Assembly: GCA_002256055.1 (NCBI GenBank)
Contig: NKIE01000046.1
Location: 1 to 11,533, forward strand
Length of the DNA: 11,533 nucleotides
From: Pseudomonas sp. PGPPP3
GTDB taxonomy: Bacteria > Pseudomonadota > Gammaproteobacteria > Pseudomonadales > Pseudomonadaceae
Direction: 5' to 3'
Within the stretch, counting starts at the first letter, position 1. Each line of letters begins with the position of its first letter. The position numbers were made by a program, and so were the translations under genes. Positions 1 to 7,230 of this stretch are shown here, in pieces. The notes under the pieces were generated by a model. The model was not told the DNA's origin. It was given only the letters and a program-made list of their open reading frames with translations, and did no database searches.

Positions 1-744
1 TACGAAAAGCCATGGCTTCTGTTCTGGCGATACACCAAGGTTCTTTACGAATTTGGTGTTGAAGTCGCCTGTCTCTGTCCTATTGGTTACGTACTGCGGG
101 CGTAGAGCTGGTGAGGGATCAATCTTTCCCACTCCGATTGCCACGTTGCCTTCACCCTCGACAGGGCTGGTCTCGTAGCCAAGAAACCCTTCATCCAGTC
201 GCATTTGCGTTTGAGAGCGCAGGTTGTTGTGAAGACCTGCAAGTACGATGATTATCTTGTAGCCAGCATCGGCTGCCTTGCAGATCAGGCCCGTATAGTT
301 CCCAGTCTTTCCTGACTGCACATGACCAACGACCATTCCGCGCCGATCCCATGAGCCTTCGCGTTTCGGATCTTCCAGCATCGACAGGATGTTGTCGGTT
401 GTCTTGTCGAGTGCTTCTATAGCGCTCCAGGGCAGTTTCTTTTCCTGCCATTCTCTGTATCGCCGCCAGTAGCGCCACTCCTTCTTTCTCTCGCTTGTAA
501 GCCAGGGTATGTGCCCGGCCATATCGACAAGCGACGAATCATCACCTACCCAGATACTGAATCGTCTAATGAGTTCGTCAGTGACAGCGGCGCGGTCGAG
601 CCCTTCTGCCTTGTTCGGCATGATCTTCAGCACCATATCGATCTTTTGCGCAATCAGTGTTGGAGTAATAGCTGACTTGTCCTGTTCGTCAGCAAGCATT
701 TCCTGGACGATTTTGACCACGCTCCATTTGTTGTCCTCAGACAT
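1..744 (-). CDS. Z1-domain P-loop ATPase/helicase-like protein of a restriction-modification-like system (N-terminal part, cut by window edge)
   Basis: Translating the complement from the ATG at 744 gives 248 residues open to position 1, so only the N-terminal part is present. Residues 136-147 hold a Walker A motif (GMVVGHVQSGKT), followed by an NYTGLI helix, a hydrophobic strand (YKIIIVLAGL) and LHNNLRSQTQ. This layout is typical of Z1-domain proteins, a P-loop family usually found beside C5 methyltransferases and MutL-like ATPases, where it is thought to be the DNA-translocating or nuclease-associated subunit. The start is supported by an AAGGAG ribosome site (complement 754-759) nine bases upstream; this site overlaps the stop codon of the ATPase gene, so the two are probably translationally coupled. 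The catalytic role is inferred from family context; Walker B and any nuclease residues lie outside the window. Confidence 0.88.
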   Translation of the reverse strand, partial: MSEDNKWSVVKIVQEMLADEQDKSAITPTLIAQKIDMVLKIMPNKAEGLDRAAVTDELIRRFSIWVGDDSSLVDMAGHIPWLTSERKKEWRYWRRYREWQEKKLPWSAIEALDKTTDNILSMLEDPKREGSWDRRGMVVGHVQSGKTGNYTGLICKAADAGYKIIIVLAGLHNNLRSQTQMRLDEGFLGYETSPVEGEGNVAIGVGKIDPSPALRPQYVTNRTETGDFNTKFVKNLGVSPEQKPWLFV

Positions 745-757
745 TCGCTACGGCTCC

Positions 758-2251
758 TTATAAATTGTCAGGCAGGGCATCTACCAAGTAAGGGAAGGCA
801 TGGAAGGGCTCTGTCGCTCGGAGTTGTTCCTTGGCAGAGGCGGCTGAATACCCCTTCCTCTCCACCATGCCCCGGTACATCACCATCAGAATCTCACTGA
901 CTTCGCTGGATGGCGCTTTCTCGAACCCCGTGCACGGGGTGTCTTTATTCTCTGCCGTATCAATCCATATCCGCTGGACAGGAACGGTCTCTTCGATAAC
1001 TCGCAGCATTGCCTTTATCTGGGGGAGCAATGTTCCGGCTTCATCCAGAACGTCTCTTACAGCGGGGTGATCGCTGTCTATTCGGTATCGCATACCACTG
1101 GCGAGCCGCTCTACCTTCCATGCTTCGGCAACCTGCTTGTTGCCAAGCAATGTTGGCCGTCCTCTATGGGCAAAAGCTCGTCTGGCACGAGTGCGAGTCG
1201 CTTCGGCTAAGCTGGTCAACCAGTCTCGAAGGTAGATTGGGGGGCGCGCTGTGGATTTTCTGATATCGATTTTCCAGTCGGCATCTGCCGAGTTCGGGAT
1301 ATCAATCCGGATTCTGGCCAGCCGATGGGCTTCGTCCTTTGTCCAGGATCTACCGGTTCCCAGGCCAAGCCAGCTGCCTGCTACCAGAAGGCGTTCGTTG
1401 CGATATACGTAGAATCCCTGTTGCGCCGTCCAGCCTTCAGGGCCGCCCAGGCGCTCGTAGTCTTCAGGTGAGAGCATGTCCTTGTGCGGTAGGACATGAC
1501 ATTCAGCTTCGATACCTCTGATGGAGGGATGTTTGAATACGGGAGGGTTGTATGGCTTTCCGGGATGGTCCGTCATAAAGGGGTCCCAGGGCCTTACGGG
1601 CTGTCCATTGAGGAGAATTCTGAGCCGGGGCCTGCTTCCTTCAATGTATCGGTGAAAGACCATTCCAAGATGCTGCTCCACCTTGTCGGCAAGGTTAAGA
1701 AAGTCCTGAACCGTACTTCCGGGTGTAATGATTCTGTCTAGCTCCTCCCACAGCACCAATGTTCCTTTGCCTGCATCAGAAAGAGGCTCAAGACATTTCT
1801 CCGAGCCTGGGTGGGGACCCTCTAGAAGGTGCCAGCCGCCATCATGGCTATTGGCTAGATAGTCGAGGTCCCAGCGTAGAGACTGCATATTGTCGGTGCC
1901 GATTGTCGCTACAGTCAGCCTGCGACACTGTGAGAAGGAGGCGGTCTTGAGCCCAAGGCCAAAACGACCAAGATCAGACTTTGATCGCTCCTCTAGCGGG
2001 TTTCGCTCACCCAGTCTCATGGCAAGATCAAGCCCGGATGCTGACATTCCAGTGCCATTGTCTAGGCAGATAATTCGGCTACCTGTCTCTGCCCAGATGA
2101 ATTCGATTCTGACCTCTGACGCACCTGCCGCAACACTGTTGTCGATAATGTCGGCCAGTGCTGTCTGTGTGTTGTAACCAAGCCCACGCAGTGCCTCGAC
2201 CATTGCACTGGCCTTTGGGGGGGCATTTCGACTCTTGAATGTCGGTGGCAA
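758..2251 (-). CDS. MutL/MORC-like GHKL (HATPase) ATP-binding protein
   Basis: A 497-residue protein with a GHKL ATPase domain at the N terminus. The N-box is ALADIIDNSVAAGA (residues 31-44, with Asn38 for Mg2+), the G1 box is DNGTGM (64-69) and the glycine-rich lid is GRFGLGLKTASF (95-106). The rest has no motif I can name; an S5-like transducer region probably follows. Such ATPases are relatives of MutL and eukaryotic MORC proteins and occur in bacterial modification/defence operons with Dcm, Vsr and Z1 proteins, where they are thought to act as ATP-driven DNA clamps. No ATG fits the conserved N terminus (KSRNAPPKASAMVEAL). The start is taken as TTG at 2251 because a strong GGGAGAG (complement 2257-2263) lies five bases upstream. 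It is 40 bp downstream of the methyltransferase and 13 bp upstream of the Z1 gene, implying one operon. Confidence 0.9.
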   Translation of the reverse strand: MPPTFKSRNAPPKASAMVEALRGLGYNTQTALADIIDNSVAAGASEVRIEFIWAETGSRIICLDNGTGMSASGLDLAMRLGERNPLEERSKSDLGRFGLGLKTASFSQCRRLTVATIGTDNMQSLRWDLDYLANSHDGGWHLLEGPHPGSEKCLEPLSDAGKGTLVLWEELDRIITPGSTVQDFLNLADKVEQHLGMVFHRYIEGSRPRLRILLNGQPVRPWDPFMTDHPGKPYNPPVFKHPSIRGIEAECHVLPHKDMLSPEDYERLGGPEGWTAQQGFYVYRNERLLVAGSWLGLGTGRSWTKDEAHRLARIRIDIPNSADADWKIDIRKSTARPPIYLRDWLTSLAEATRTRARRAFAHRGRPTLLGNKQVAEAWKVERLASGMRYRIDSDHPAVRDVLDEAGTLLPQIKAMLRVIEETVPVQRIWIDTAENKDTPCTGFEKAPSSEVSEILMVMYRGMVERKGYSAASAKEQLRATEPFHAFPYLVDALPDNL

Positions 2252-2291
2252 GCGAACTCTCCCTGTCGAGCATGTAGCGCCCGGATTGACT

Positions 2292-3893
2292 CTATCTTGT
2301 GTCTTTTCCGTTTCTGATAATGCGAGCTACAACATCTGCAATCTGTCGAGCCAGCAGTGGTGGTACCGCGTTGCCGACTTGATGGAATTGCTGTGTTCTG
2401 TTTCCGAGAAAGAAATAGTTGTCAGGGAAAGTTTGCAGTCGGGCTGCTTCGCGGACAGTCAGGCTTCGGCATTGCCTGGGATCATAATGAATAAAGTAGT
2501 GACCGTCCTTGGCGATATGGCTGGTTATCGTCGTGGAGGGAATGCCCGATCTCTGCACACGAAAACGGTCGCTGAACTTTCCAGTTTTCCAGTTTTTATG
2601 GTCTGGTTCGAGTCCTGGCAGGTTGAAGTCATGGTGGCCTTTGGGCGAGTCCTTATATGTCTCGGCAAAGGCCGTAGCGTAAACGTATCTACGCAGATCG
2701 GAGCTCATGTGTCCTCGTGCTTCATGATTGAGCCAATACTTGAGTCGAGGATCCTGCAGCCAGCCATCGAGGTGGGTCCCTGTCACGCCATTCCATGCAC
2801 TCTTTTTGAGAACGCGTAATCCTCCCGAGTTCAGGTCCCTACCGTCATAGCTGCTGGCGAGAGCGCCGAGTTTTATTGCGAGAGGCGTTCTTTTAGGCGT
2901 GTCAGCTATCTGTTTAAAGCACTCTCTATTTAGCTCTCTGAGGTGCTCCTGCACGGTCTCTGACCACAGGTCTGGAGAGTCCTTCACTTTGGTAAGAGTG
3001 CTCCGCAAGGGCGGAAGGCTTCCAATTACCTGTTCTATTGAAGGCCCAGGCGCAGGTGATAACTTATGATCGCCAAGGGCACCTAGGTACTCTTCAGAAA
3101 CGCCAAGGAGTATCACTCGATGCCTGGCCTGAGGAACGCTGTAGTCCTCTGCCCTAATGATGTAATTGGTTGGGTCGATGCTGTCCGGTTCAGCCCCGCT
3201 TTCGTAGATGTCATCGGCTACCAGCGAACAGATTCTGTATTTAGGCCCGCTGTCGCTTTCTCCCAGTGCAGCGTCCGGATCGGCGAGATCCCGCAGTATC
3301 TGAGGGAACATCTGCTCGCCAGCTACTTTCGATGAAAGAATCCCTTTCACGTTTTCCATCACGAAGACTGCGGGTCTTTTCTTTTGAATGATCCTCAGGT
3401 ATTCGCGATAGAGAAAGTGCCGATGATCGTCCTCCGCTCGATAGTCCAGTTTTCCGCGATTTCTCGCCCTACCGACGATTGAGTAGGCTTGGCATGGAGG
3501 GCCACCGATCAGAACCCATGGCTTGGTTTCGTCGAGGCGACTTTCCAGAATTTTATCGAGCCGGGTGTTGCCTTCCTCTGTACCCAGCTCCAGCAGCTGC
3601 GCCTCGTTGTCAGCATGCTTCCATGCCTCAAAACTTCTGCTTGTGTAGGGTTCCATTACATCTGCTGTTTCGCAAAAGTTGTAATAGTCCTCTAGGGCCT
3701 CGGGTTGTTGGTTTTTCAGCAGCCGGTAAAAGGCTCGAAGTCGCAGTGTGGAGCGTGCGGATATCTCCATCTCGGCTGAAACCTTGATCTCGAAGGTCGA
3801 GACATCGTTGCTGGAGTGAGAGGAAAAGCCCTCACCGAGGCCTCCTGGGCCAGCAAAGAGATCCACAATTTGAATGGGGTAACTACGACTCAT
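2292..3893 (-). CDS. DNA (cytosine-5-)-methyltransferase, Dcm-like
   Basis: A 533-residue protein with the ordered C5-methyltransferase motifs: motif I IVDLFAGPGGLGEGF (residues 9-23, SAM binding), motif IV GGPPCQAYS (130-138, catalytic Cys134), motif VI MENVKG (179-184), motif VIII QARHRVILLG (255-264), motif IX SLTVREAARLQTFP (477-490) and motif X QVGNAVPPLLARQI (505-518). Roughly residues 265-460 are the target-recognition region; its specificity cannot be read from sequence. It methylates cytosine at a defined DNA site, producing the self mark; the neighbouring Vsr presumably repairs T:G mismatches from deamination of that 5-methylcytosine. The ATG at 3893 gives the family's usual N terminus. 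A TTG at 3947 is in frame but would add 18 residues and overlap vsr. The ribosome site at 3893 is weak. First gene of the operon with the ATPase and Z1 genes. Confidence 0.95.
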   Translation of the reverse strand: MSRSYPIQIVDLFAGPGGLGEGFSSHSSNDVSTFEIKVSAEMEISARSTLRLRAFYRLLKNQQPEALEDYYNFCETADVMEPYTSRSFEAWKHADNEAQLLELGTEEGNTRLDKILESRLDETKPWVLIGGPPCQAYSIVGRARNRGKLDYRAEDDHRHFLYREYLRIIQKKRPAVFVMENVKGILSSKVAGEQMFPQILRDLADPDAALGESDSGPKYRICSLVADDIYESGAEPDSIDPTNYIIRAEDYSVPQARHRVILLGVSEEYLGALGDHKLSPAPGPSIEQVIGSLPPLRSTLTKVKDSPDLWSETVQEHLRELNRECFKQIADTPKRTPLAIKLGALASSYDGRDLNSGGLRVLKKSAWNGVTGTHLDGWLQDPRLKYWLNHEARGHMSSDLRRYVYATAFAETYKDSPKGHHDFNLPGLEPDHKNWKTGKFSDRFRVQRSGIPSTTITSHIAKDGHYFIHYDPRQCRSLTVREAARLQTFPDNYFFLGNRTQQFHQVGNAVPPLLARQIADVVARIIRNGKDTR

Positions 3894-3922
3894 GAAACCA
3901 CGCTGTTTTGAGGACGCACTAA

Positions 3923-4336
3923 GTGGATGTCGTTGACCGCGCCACAAGATCCCGGATGATGGCTGGCATCAAAGGGAAAGGCACCAGGCCGGAAATGACA
4001 GTCAGGCGCTTTCTGCACGCTCATGGCTACCGGTTCCGACTTCATCGCAAAGACCTGCCGGGAAAACCGGATATTGTACTGTCTCGACTCAGGGTCTGTA
4101 TTTTTGTACACGGGTGTTTTTGGCATCACCATGCTGGATGTAAATATGCTGTCTTGCCCAAGACACGGGCCGATTTCTGGGCGGCCAAACTTCAATCCAA
4201 TGCTGAAAGGGACTTGAAGGTATTGCAGAGAGTGGAGGATGACGGATGGCGCGTTATCGCCGTGTGGGAGTGCGAGCTCAGAGTCCCCGAGGTTGCCCTG
4301 CGTACTTTGCTTGAGCGCCTGAGGGCTCTTGAGTGA
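3923..4336 (+). CDS. vsr: Very short patch repair (Vsr) endonuclease
   Basis: A 137-residue protein of normal Vsr length. It has TRSRMMAGIKGKGTRPE at the start (Glu24), the catalytic DLPGKPDIVL (Asp50), the FVHGCFWHHH signature (His63, Cys65, Trp67, His68, His70), Cys73, and a late AVWECEL with Cys117, matching the zinc-binding and active-site pattern of E. coli Vsr. Vsr nicks 5' of the T in T:G mismatches arising at a methylated cytosine and starts short-patch repair. The start codon is GTG at 3923, with GAGGA (3910-3914) eight bases upstream; the nearby ATG at 3927 is out of frame. It is the only plus-strand gene here. It is head-to-head with the methyltransferase rather than co-directional as in E. 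coli dcm-vsr, and converges with the unknown gene at 4381-5367 across a 44-bp gap with no clear terminator. Confidence 0.96.
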   Translation: MDVVDRATRSRMMAGIKGKGTRPEMTVRRFLHAHGYRFRLHRKDLPGKPDIVLSRLRVCIFVHGCFWHHHAGCKYAVLPKTRADFWAAKLQSNAERDLKVLQRVEDDGWRVIAVWECELRVPEVALRTLLERLRALE

Positions 4337-4380
4337 TGCGTAAGACTGCTGCCAGTGAGCCCCCCTGTGCTCTGATGCGT

Positions 4381-5367
4381 TCACAAGGCTTCGTCGAGGG
4401 CGGTTAGAACGCTTAAAGTCCACGCGTGGCACTCCCATCCGCCTGATCCGCTTCTCTTCAGATAGTGGCTTAGGGAGCCCGTAAGTAGTTTGTTGATATC
4501 CGCGACAGGGTATCCAAGTACCAACTCAGCGTGGGCAGCCCGATCCCCTGGGTTGTCTGCAAAGTATCTCAATAGATCCAATGCGATGGTTCCAAGTTTT
4601 GCCGTGCGCTCCAAAAGCGTGTTCTCTCCAAGTGAGGGAGTGCGACCTTTTGGCGGGAGAAGAAGCTCTTCGACCCATACGGATTCGCTCAGAAGTTCGG
4701 TGAGGTCCGAAATCACGGCGCCACGTTCTATGGTGCGGTAGGCACCTATAGTTTCCTGGGCGCATTCGGCCTGTGTTCTCAGGGCTTGGTCATCTACCTC
4801 TGGTTTTTGCGTCTCATCTGCTGGTATCCAATCCCAGTCCAGTGTTTTCTCATCTTCAATGGATATGGCTGTACCGAGCTCAGACCCTGTATTTTCAGCA
4901 GATGGATTTGTAGGGGGAAGCGGGGTGCTGGATCTTTCGCTGAAAAGCAGCTGCATGCGTATCAGCTTGCTCAGACGCTCTGAATCATGCTTTTCGCGGA
5001 GGAAATCTACTAGCAGGTCGCGCGCTTCATTCTCTAGGCCAACAGACACCAGCGAGGAAGATGCGCGTATAACGCCATGGGGCAGATTTTCTCGGAAGCA
5101 GGCACGAAGGACTTCTGTGCAGTCATTGATGTGAGTTGGGAGCGACTCTGGTAGTACGCGAGTGACAAGCTCCACCCAGTCGTCAAGGTTCGCATTTCCT
5201 TGGTAAAGGGTCGCATCGTGTTCGGTTTCGATATGGATACAGCCGTCTTCTACTGGCCAGAGCAGTTTTCTGTAGGTGACGGCAGGCCGCCCTCCATCCA
5301 TTCTGAGGGGGCGCGTGATGCGGTCAATTTCCTGTCCGCGAGACATCACTCTTACCGCTACTTCCAT
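4381..5367 (-). CDS. Uncharacterised protein with possible C-terminal winged-helix domain, linked to the vsr/dcm cluster
   Basis: A 328-residue protein I cannot assign to a family. The N-terminal part (1-80) looks like a beta-rich domain (TRPLRMDGGRPAVTYRKLLW, then an HIETEH stretch), and 85-145 is helical. Residues 146-200 are low-complexity and acidic (Pro/Ser/Glu rich), probably a flexible linker. The C-terminal 250-328 has three predicted helices (around 261-271, 275-286 and 287-304) followed by a Gly/Trp turn (SGSGGWECHAW) that resembles the wing of a winged helix-turn-helix. No signal peptide, membrane segment, Walker motif or clear PD-(D/E)XK signature is visible. The ATG at 5367 has a GGG close upstream; the ATG at 5346 is an alternative. 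It lies between vsr and a recombinase, so it could be a regulator or an accessory subunit; that is inference from position only. Confidence 0.8.
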   Translation of the reverse strand: MEVAVRVMSRGQEIDRITRPLRMDGGRPAVTYRKLLWPVEDGCIHIETEHDATLYQGNANLDDWVELVTRVLPESLPTHINDCTEVLRACFRENLPHGVIRASSSLVSVGLENEARDLLVDFLREKHDSERLSKLIRMQLLFSERSSTPLPPTNPSAENTGSELGTAISIEDEKTLDWDWIPADETQKPEVDDQALRTQAECAQETIGAYRTIERGAVISDLTELLSESVWVEELLLPPKGRTPSLGENTLLERTAKLGTIALDLLRYFADNPGDRAAHAELVLGYPVADINKLLTGSLSHYLKRSGSGGWECHAWTLSVLTALDEAL

Positions 5368-5470
5368 ATCCCATCGCCTAGCCGCTAACTGGCAGTACTA
5401 TGTGTTGCAGTGCTGGCCACATGCCGCATCATGCCTAGAAATGACGACACCTCCAAGGGGCGTCTAGCTC

Positions 5471-6421
5471 TTAGCCTGAAACATCAGTGCTGGCTGTAGT
5501 GGCGCGTGCCGCTGTCGACCTGCTGGATAGACTGATCGGAATCTCAATTCGCCCAACCACCTGTCCTCTACCAAACAGTGCAGGCTTCTTGGGTTTGCGC
5601 ACCTTGGATAAATCGGCGTCCGCAGCGGCTCGTATATACACCGTTCGACCAGCTCCGGATCGCCTGTCGCCGTAAACGTTAATCGAGTCTGTCGACTGGT
5701 GACCCATGATGTATGCCAGGCTCTCGCCGCTTTCACCTGAGGCTTTCAGGTTTGATCCCAGCTGATGTCTGAAGCTTTTCAGTGTCGGGTGCTGTTTGCG
5801 CCTAGGCCACAGGGCTCTGCATTCTTTACGCAGACGGTCTCGGATCGCGGTATCCGTTCTCGGGCAATTGCTCATCCAGTGTGCTGCTTCGGCAACCGAT
5901 TTGAGCAACTCTGGGTTTTCAATCGCAAGAGTACGGTCTGCGCCACGCTCTAGTGGGGCGCTTTTTTTGCCTCCGATAATTTCTACCTGATTATCTCCTA
6001 CCGTGACAGTGCGCATTTCGCACGGGCGTACTCCCAGGTAGTAAGCAAGAACAACGCATAGAGCTTCGTCGAGAAAGCCACGAGCGCGCAGGTGCAGGAT
6101 GAGCTCCCAGAAATCATCATCGGAAACTGCGCGGACTTTCTTTGTTTTGGGTTTTCTAGGCAGTTTTGAACCAGGGGCAGTGACCGGATTGACCAGCTTC
6201 TGGATAGCCTTAGCCGCGTTGCGGTTTCCGCGTGCTATCTGATCGTTTATAAGCGCACTCTTCAGCGTGCTGAAGCTATTCGGTTGATACGCGCTTGCAG
6301 AGGTAAGCAAGGCTGCGCAGATCTGCGCTGAATCCGGTGCATCTGAACCACATCGTTTCTGATAGAAGTTACGGGCTCTGGTTTGGTATCGCTTCAAAGT
6401 GGTTGGGTGCATAGTCGTCAT
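5471..6421 (-). CDS. Tyrosine recombinase/integrase (Int1)
   Basis: A 316-residue protein with a short N-terminal helical region (1-95; possible core-binding domain) and a C-terminal catalytic domain. Catalytic residues visible are Arg132 in YYLGVRPCEMRTV, Lys153 in the beta-hairpin IIGGKKSAP, Lys215 and Arg218 in TLKSFRHQLGSNL, His241 in IMGHQS and the nucleophile Tyr250 in NVYGD. The first His of the usual HxxR box is replaced by Lys; all other core residues are present, so it looks functional. A basic, low-complexity tail (270-316) follows the tyrosine. The start is ATG at 6421; ATG at 6412 has slightly better spacing from AAAGAG, so the true start is uncertain. It lies 103 bp upstream of the unknown gene at 4381-5367 and may mobilise the neighbouring defence cluster, which is inferred only. 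Confidence 0.9.
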   Translation of the reverse strand: MTTMHPTTLKRYQTRARNFYQKRCGSDAPDSAQICAALLTSASAYQPNSFSTLKSALINDQIARGNRNAAKAIQKLVNPVTAPGSKLPRKPKTKKVRAVSDDDFWELILHLRARGFLDEALCVVLAYYLGVRPCEMRTVTVGDNQVEIIGGKKSAPLERGADRTLAIENPELLKSVAEAAHWMSNCPRTDTAIRDRLRKECRALWPRRKQHPTLKSFRHQLGSNLKASGESGESLAYIMGHQSTDSINVYGDRRSGAGRTVYIRAAADADLSKVRKPKKPALFGRGQVVGRIEIPISLSSRSTAARATTASTDVSG

Positions 6422-6434
6422 CTCTTTTTTATTG

Positions 6435-6663
6435 TTTTGATGACAAAGCTAAGCCGCTTCGCGAATGGCGTCGTGTCAGCTCGAACTACACTGAAATGCA
6501 CTACGCCTTCGCTTCGTTTTTTCTCGTTCCGTTCGAACTGCCACAACGCCCTCTTACTCGCGCCGCGAGTAAGAGGTGCGCGCTCTCACTCACGCGACAC
6601 TGCTTCATCTACATTCAGCGTGCGCGTGGAGCAAAAGCGCGCGCAAGCGGTTTGTCATCAAAA
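6435..6663. repeat. 229-bp fold-back element bounded by long inverted repeat
   Basis: TTTTGATGACAAA (6435-6447) is perfectly inverted at 6651-6663. The pairing continues after a six-base bulge with CCGCTT (6454-6459) against AAGCGG (6645-6650), then CGCG (6460-6463) against 6640-6643 with one bulged base. That makes about 23 bp of stem closing a loop of roughly 175 bases, which contains the perfect hairpin at 6550-6576. It begins 14 bp upstream of the Int1 start. It has no recognisable transposase, no clear target-site duplication and no integron attC consensus. It could be an Int1 control or recombination site, a structured RNA leader or a MITE-like relic. The pairing is read directly; function is unknown. 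Confidence 0.7.
6550..6576. repeat. Perfect 12-bp hairpin inside the fold-back element
   Basis: CCTCTTACTCGC (6550-6561) is followed by the three-base loop GCC and its exact reverse complement (6565-6576). No T-run follows on either strand, so it is not an intrinsic terminator. It sits near the middle of the 6435-6663 inverted repeat. Confidence 0.85.
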
Positions 6664-6811
6664 AAGAAAAAGCAGCCGCGCCAAGGCGCCGAAGAAGCGA
6701 CGGCAATGCCTGGCAGTGCATCGACGGGGAGGGGGCAAAGCGTTGGTCAGCTCAAAAGTGCTGGCCATGAAAAGGGAAATTAGCTATATGAAAATATCGC
6801 TAAGCAGCTGA

Positions 6812-6840
6812 TTTATATAGTTTCAAGTAGTGAATATAAC
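6812..6840 (+). promoter_or_regulatory. Putative sigma70 promoter reading into the hairpin array
   Basis: A -35-like TTTATA (6812-6817) is separated by 17 bases from a -10-like TATAAC (6835-6840), inside an AT-rich island (about 6775-6848) that stands out from the GC-richer flanks. The predicted start, near 6847, is just before the first dyad at 6850. The -35 matches consensus at 4 of 6 positions and the -10 at 5 of 6. No open reading frame with a ribosome site follows, which fits a noncoding transcript. Confidence 0.45.
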
Positions 6841-6849
6841 CGAAAAAAC

Positions 6850-6954
6850 CAGTGTCAGTTCTGGCACTGGCGCTGCCACTCTTGGCGCTCAGATTGCCTG
6901 TGGTGGCGCTCTGCTACGCCATTACGGGCACCGTCAGTGCCTGTAGTGGCACTG
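6850..6954 (+). repeat. Array 1: five 7-6-7 dyad repeats with 21-22 bp period
   Basis: Five 20-bp units start at 6850, 6871, 6892, 6914 and 6935. Left arms are CAGTGTC, CGCTGCC, GATTGCC, CTACGCC and CAGTGCC; right arms are GGCACTG, GGCGCTC, GGCGCTC, GGCACCG and GGCACTG. The centre is always six bases and differs between units. The core is YGYC-N6-GGCRC. Units 1 and 5 pair over all seven positions (unit 1 with one G-T), unit 3 over six, and units 2 and 4 are degenerate. The 21-bp spacing is two helical turns, so this could also be a cooperative protein-binding array (iteron- or operator-like). Confidence 0.75.
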
Positions 6955-6976
6955 CCTTCGTGTGTACCGGTATCTT

Positions 6977-7147
6977 TGCGATACTAGAGCTGTATCGCAT
7001 GCCATACCCCACGAGTATCGCTTTTCCTCTGTCACATGCACGGCGTGTCGCAACATGACTATGCGATATGACCTGCGTGTCGCATTTCACTCTGCCATAC
7101 CCTTGGTGTGTCGCAATCCCCTGTTGCGATACGAGCGCCATATGGTC
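6977..7147 (+). repeat. Array 2a: six 8-7-8 dyad repeats with variable 7-nt centres
   Basis: Units begin at 6977, 7000, 7030, 7062, 7093 and 7125. Left arms are TGCGATAC, TGCCATAC, TGTCACAT, TGCGATAT, TGCCATAC and TGCGATAC. The right arms, always starting 15 bp later, are GTATCGCA, GTATCGCT, GTGTCGCA three times, and a degraded ATATGGTC in the last unit. The distance between units varies (0-9 bp) while the internal seven-base centre does not, so the dyad is the conserved unit. Centres differ (for example TAGAGCT, GACCTGC). The first unit is a perfect inverted repeat; several others share a C opposite C at the fourth stem position. Confidence 0.8.
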
Positions 7148-7230
7148 GCTGCCGAATAGTGCTGGGTCTTCGCCATGTGCGAGATTGCACCCCCACATGA
7201 CCACCACTTCCCATCGCGCAGGGGATCATT

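Noticed and set aside
2235..2819. Plus-strand 194-residue frame
   Set aside because: Lies almost entirely antisense to the C-terminal coding region of the methyltransferase, whose motifs IX and X are intact; a shadow frame.
4337..4380. Terminator in the convergent vsr/unknown-gene gap
   Set aside because: Only a four-base GAGC/GCTC inverted repeat without T-runs.
3890..4438. Minus-strand 182-residue frame over vsr
   Set aside because: Antisense to a complete Vsr with all catalytic residues; no domain of its own.
5368..5470. Terminator between Int1 and the unknown gene
   Set aside because: A weak GACGCC/GGTGTC stem exists on the minus strand but no T-run follows, so read-through from Int1 is as likely.
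6435..6663. Integron attC site or retron RNA
   Set aside because: No RYYYAAC/GTTRRRY core sites, no integron-type integrase insert and no reverse transcriptase nearby.
6383..6811. Plus-strand 142-residue frame overlapping the Int1 start and the fold-back element
   Set aside because: Composition is Arg/Ser/Lys-rich without any domain, it crosses the inverted repeat and the Int1 start on the opposite strand, and it has no ribosome site.
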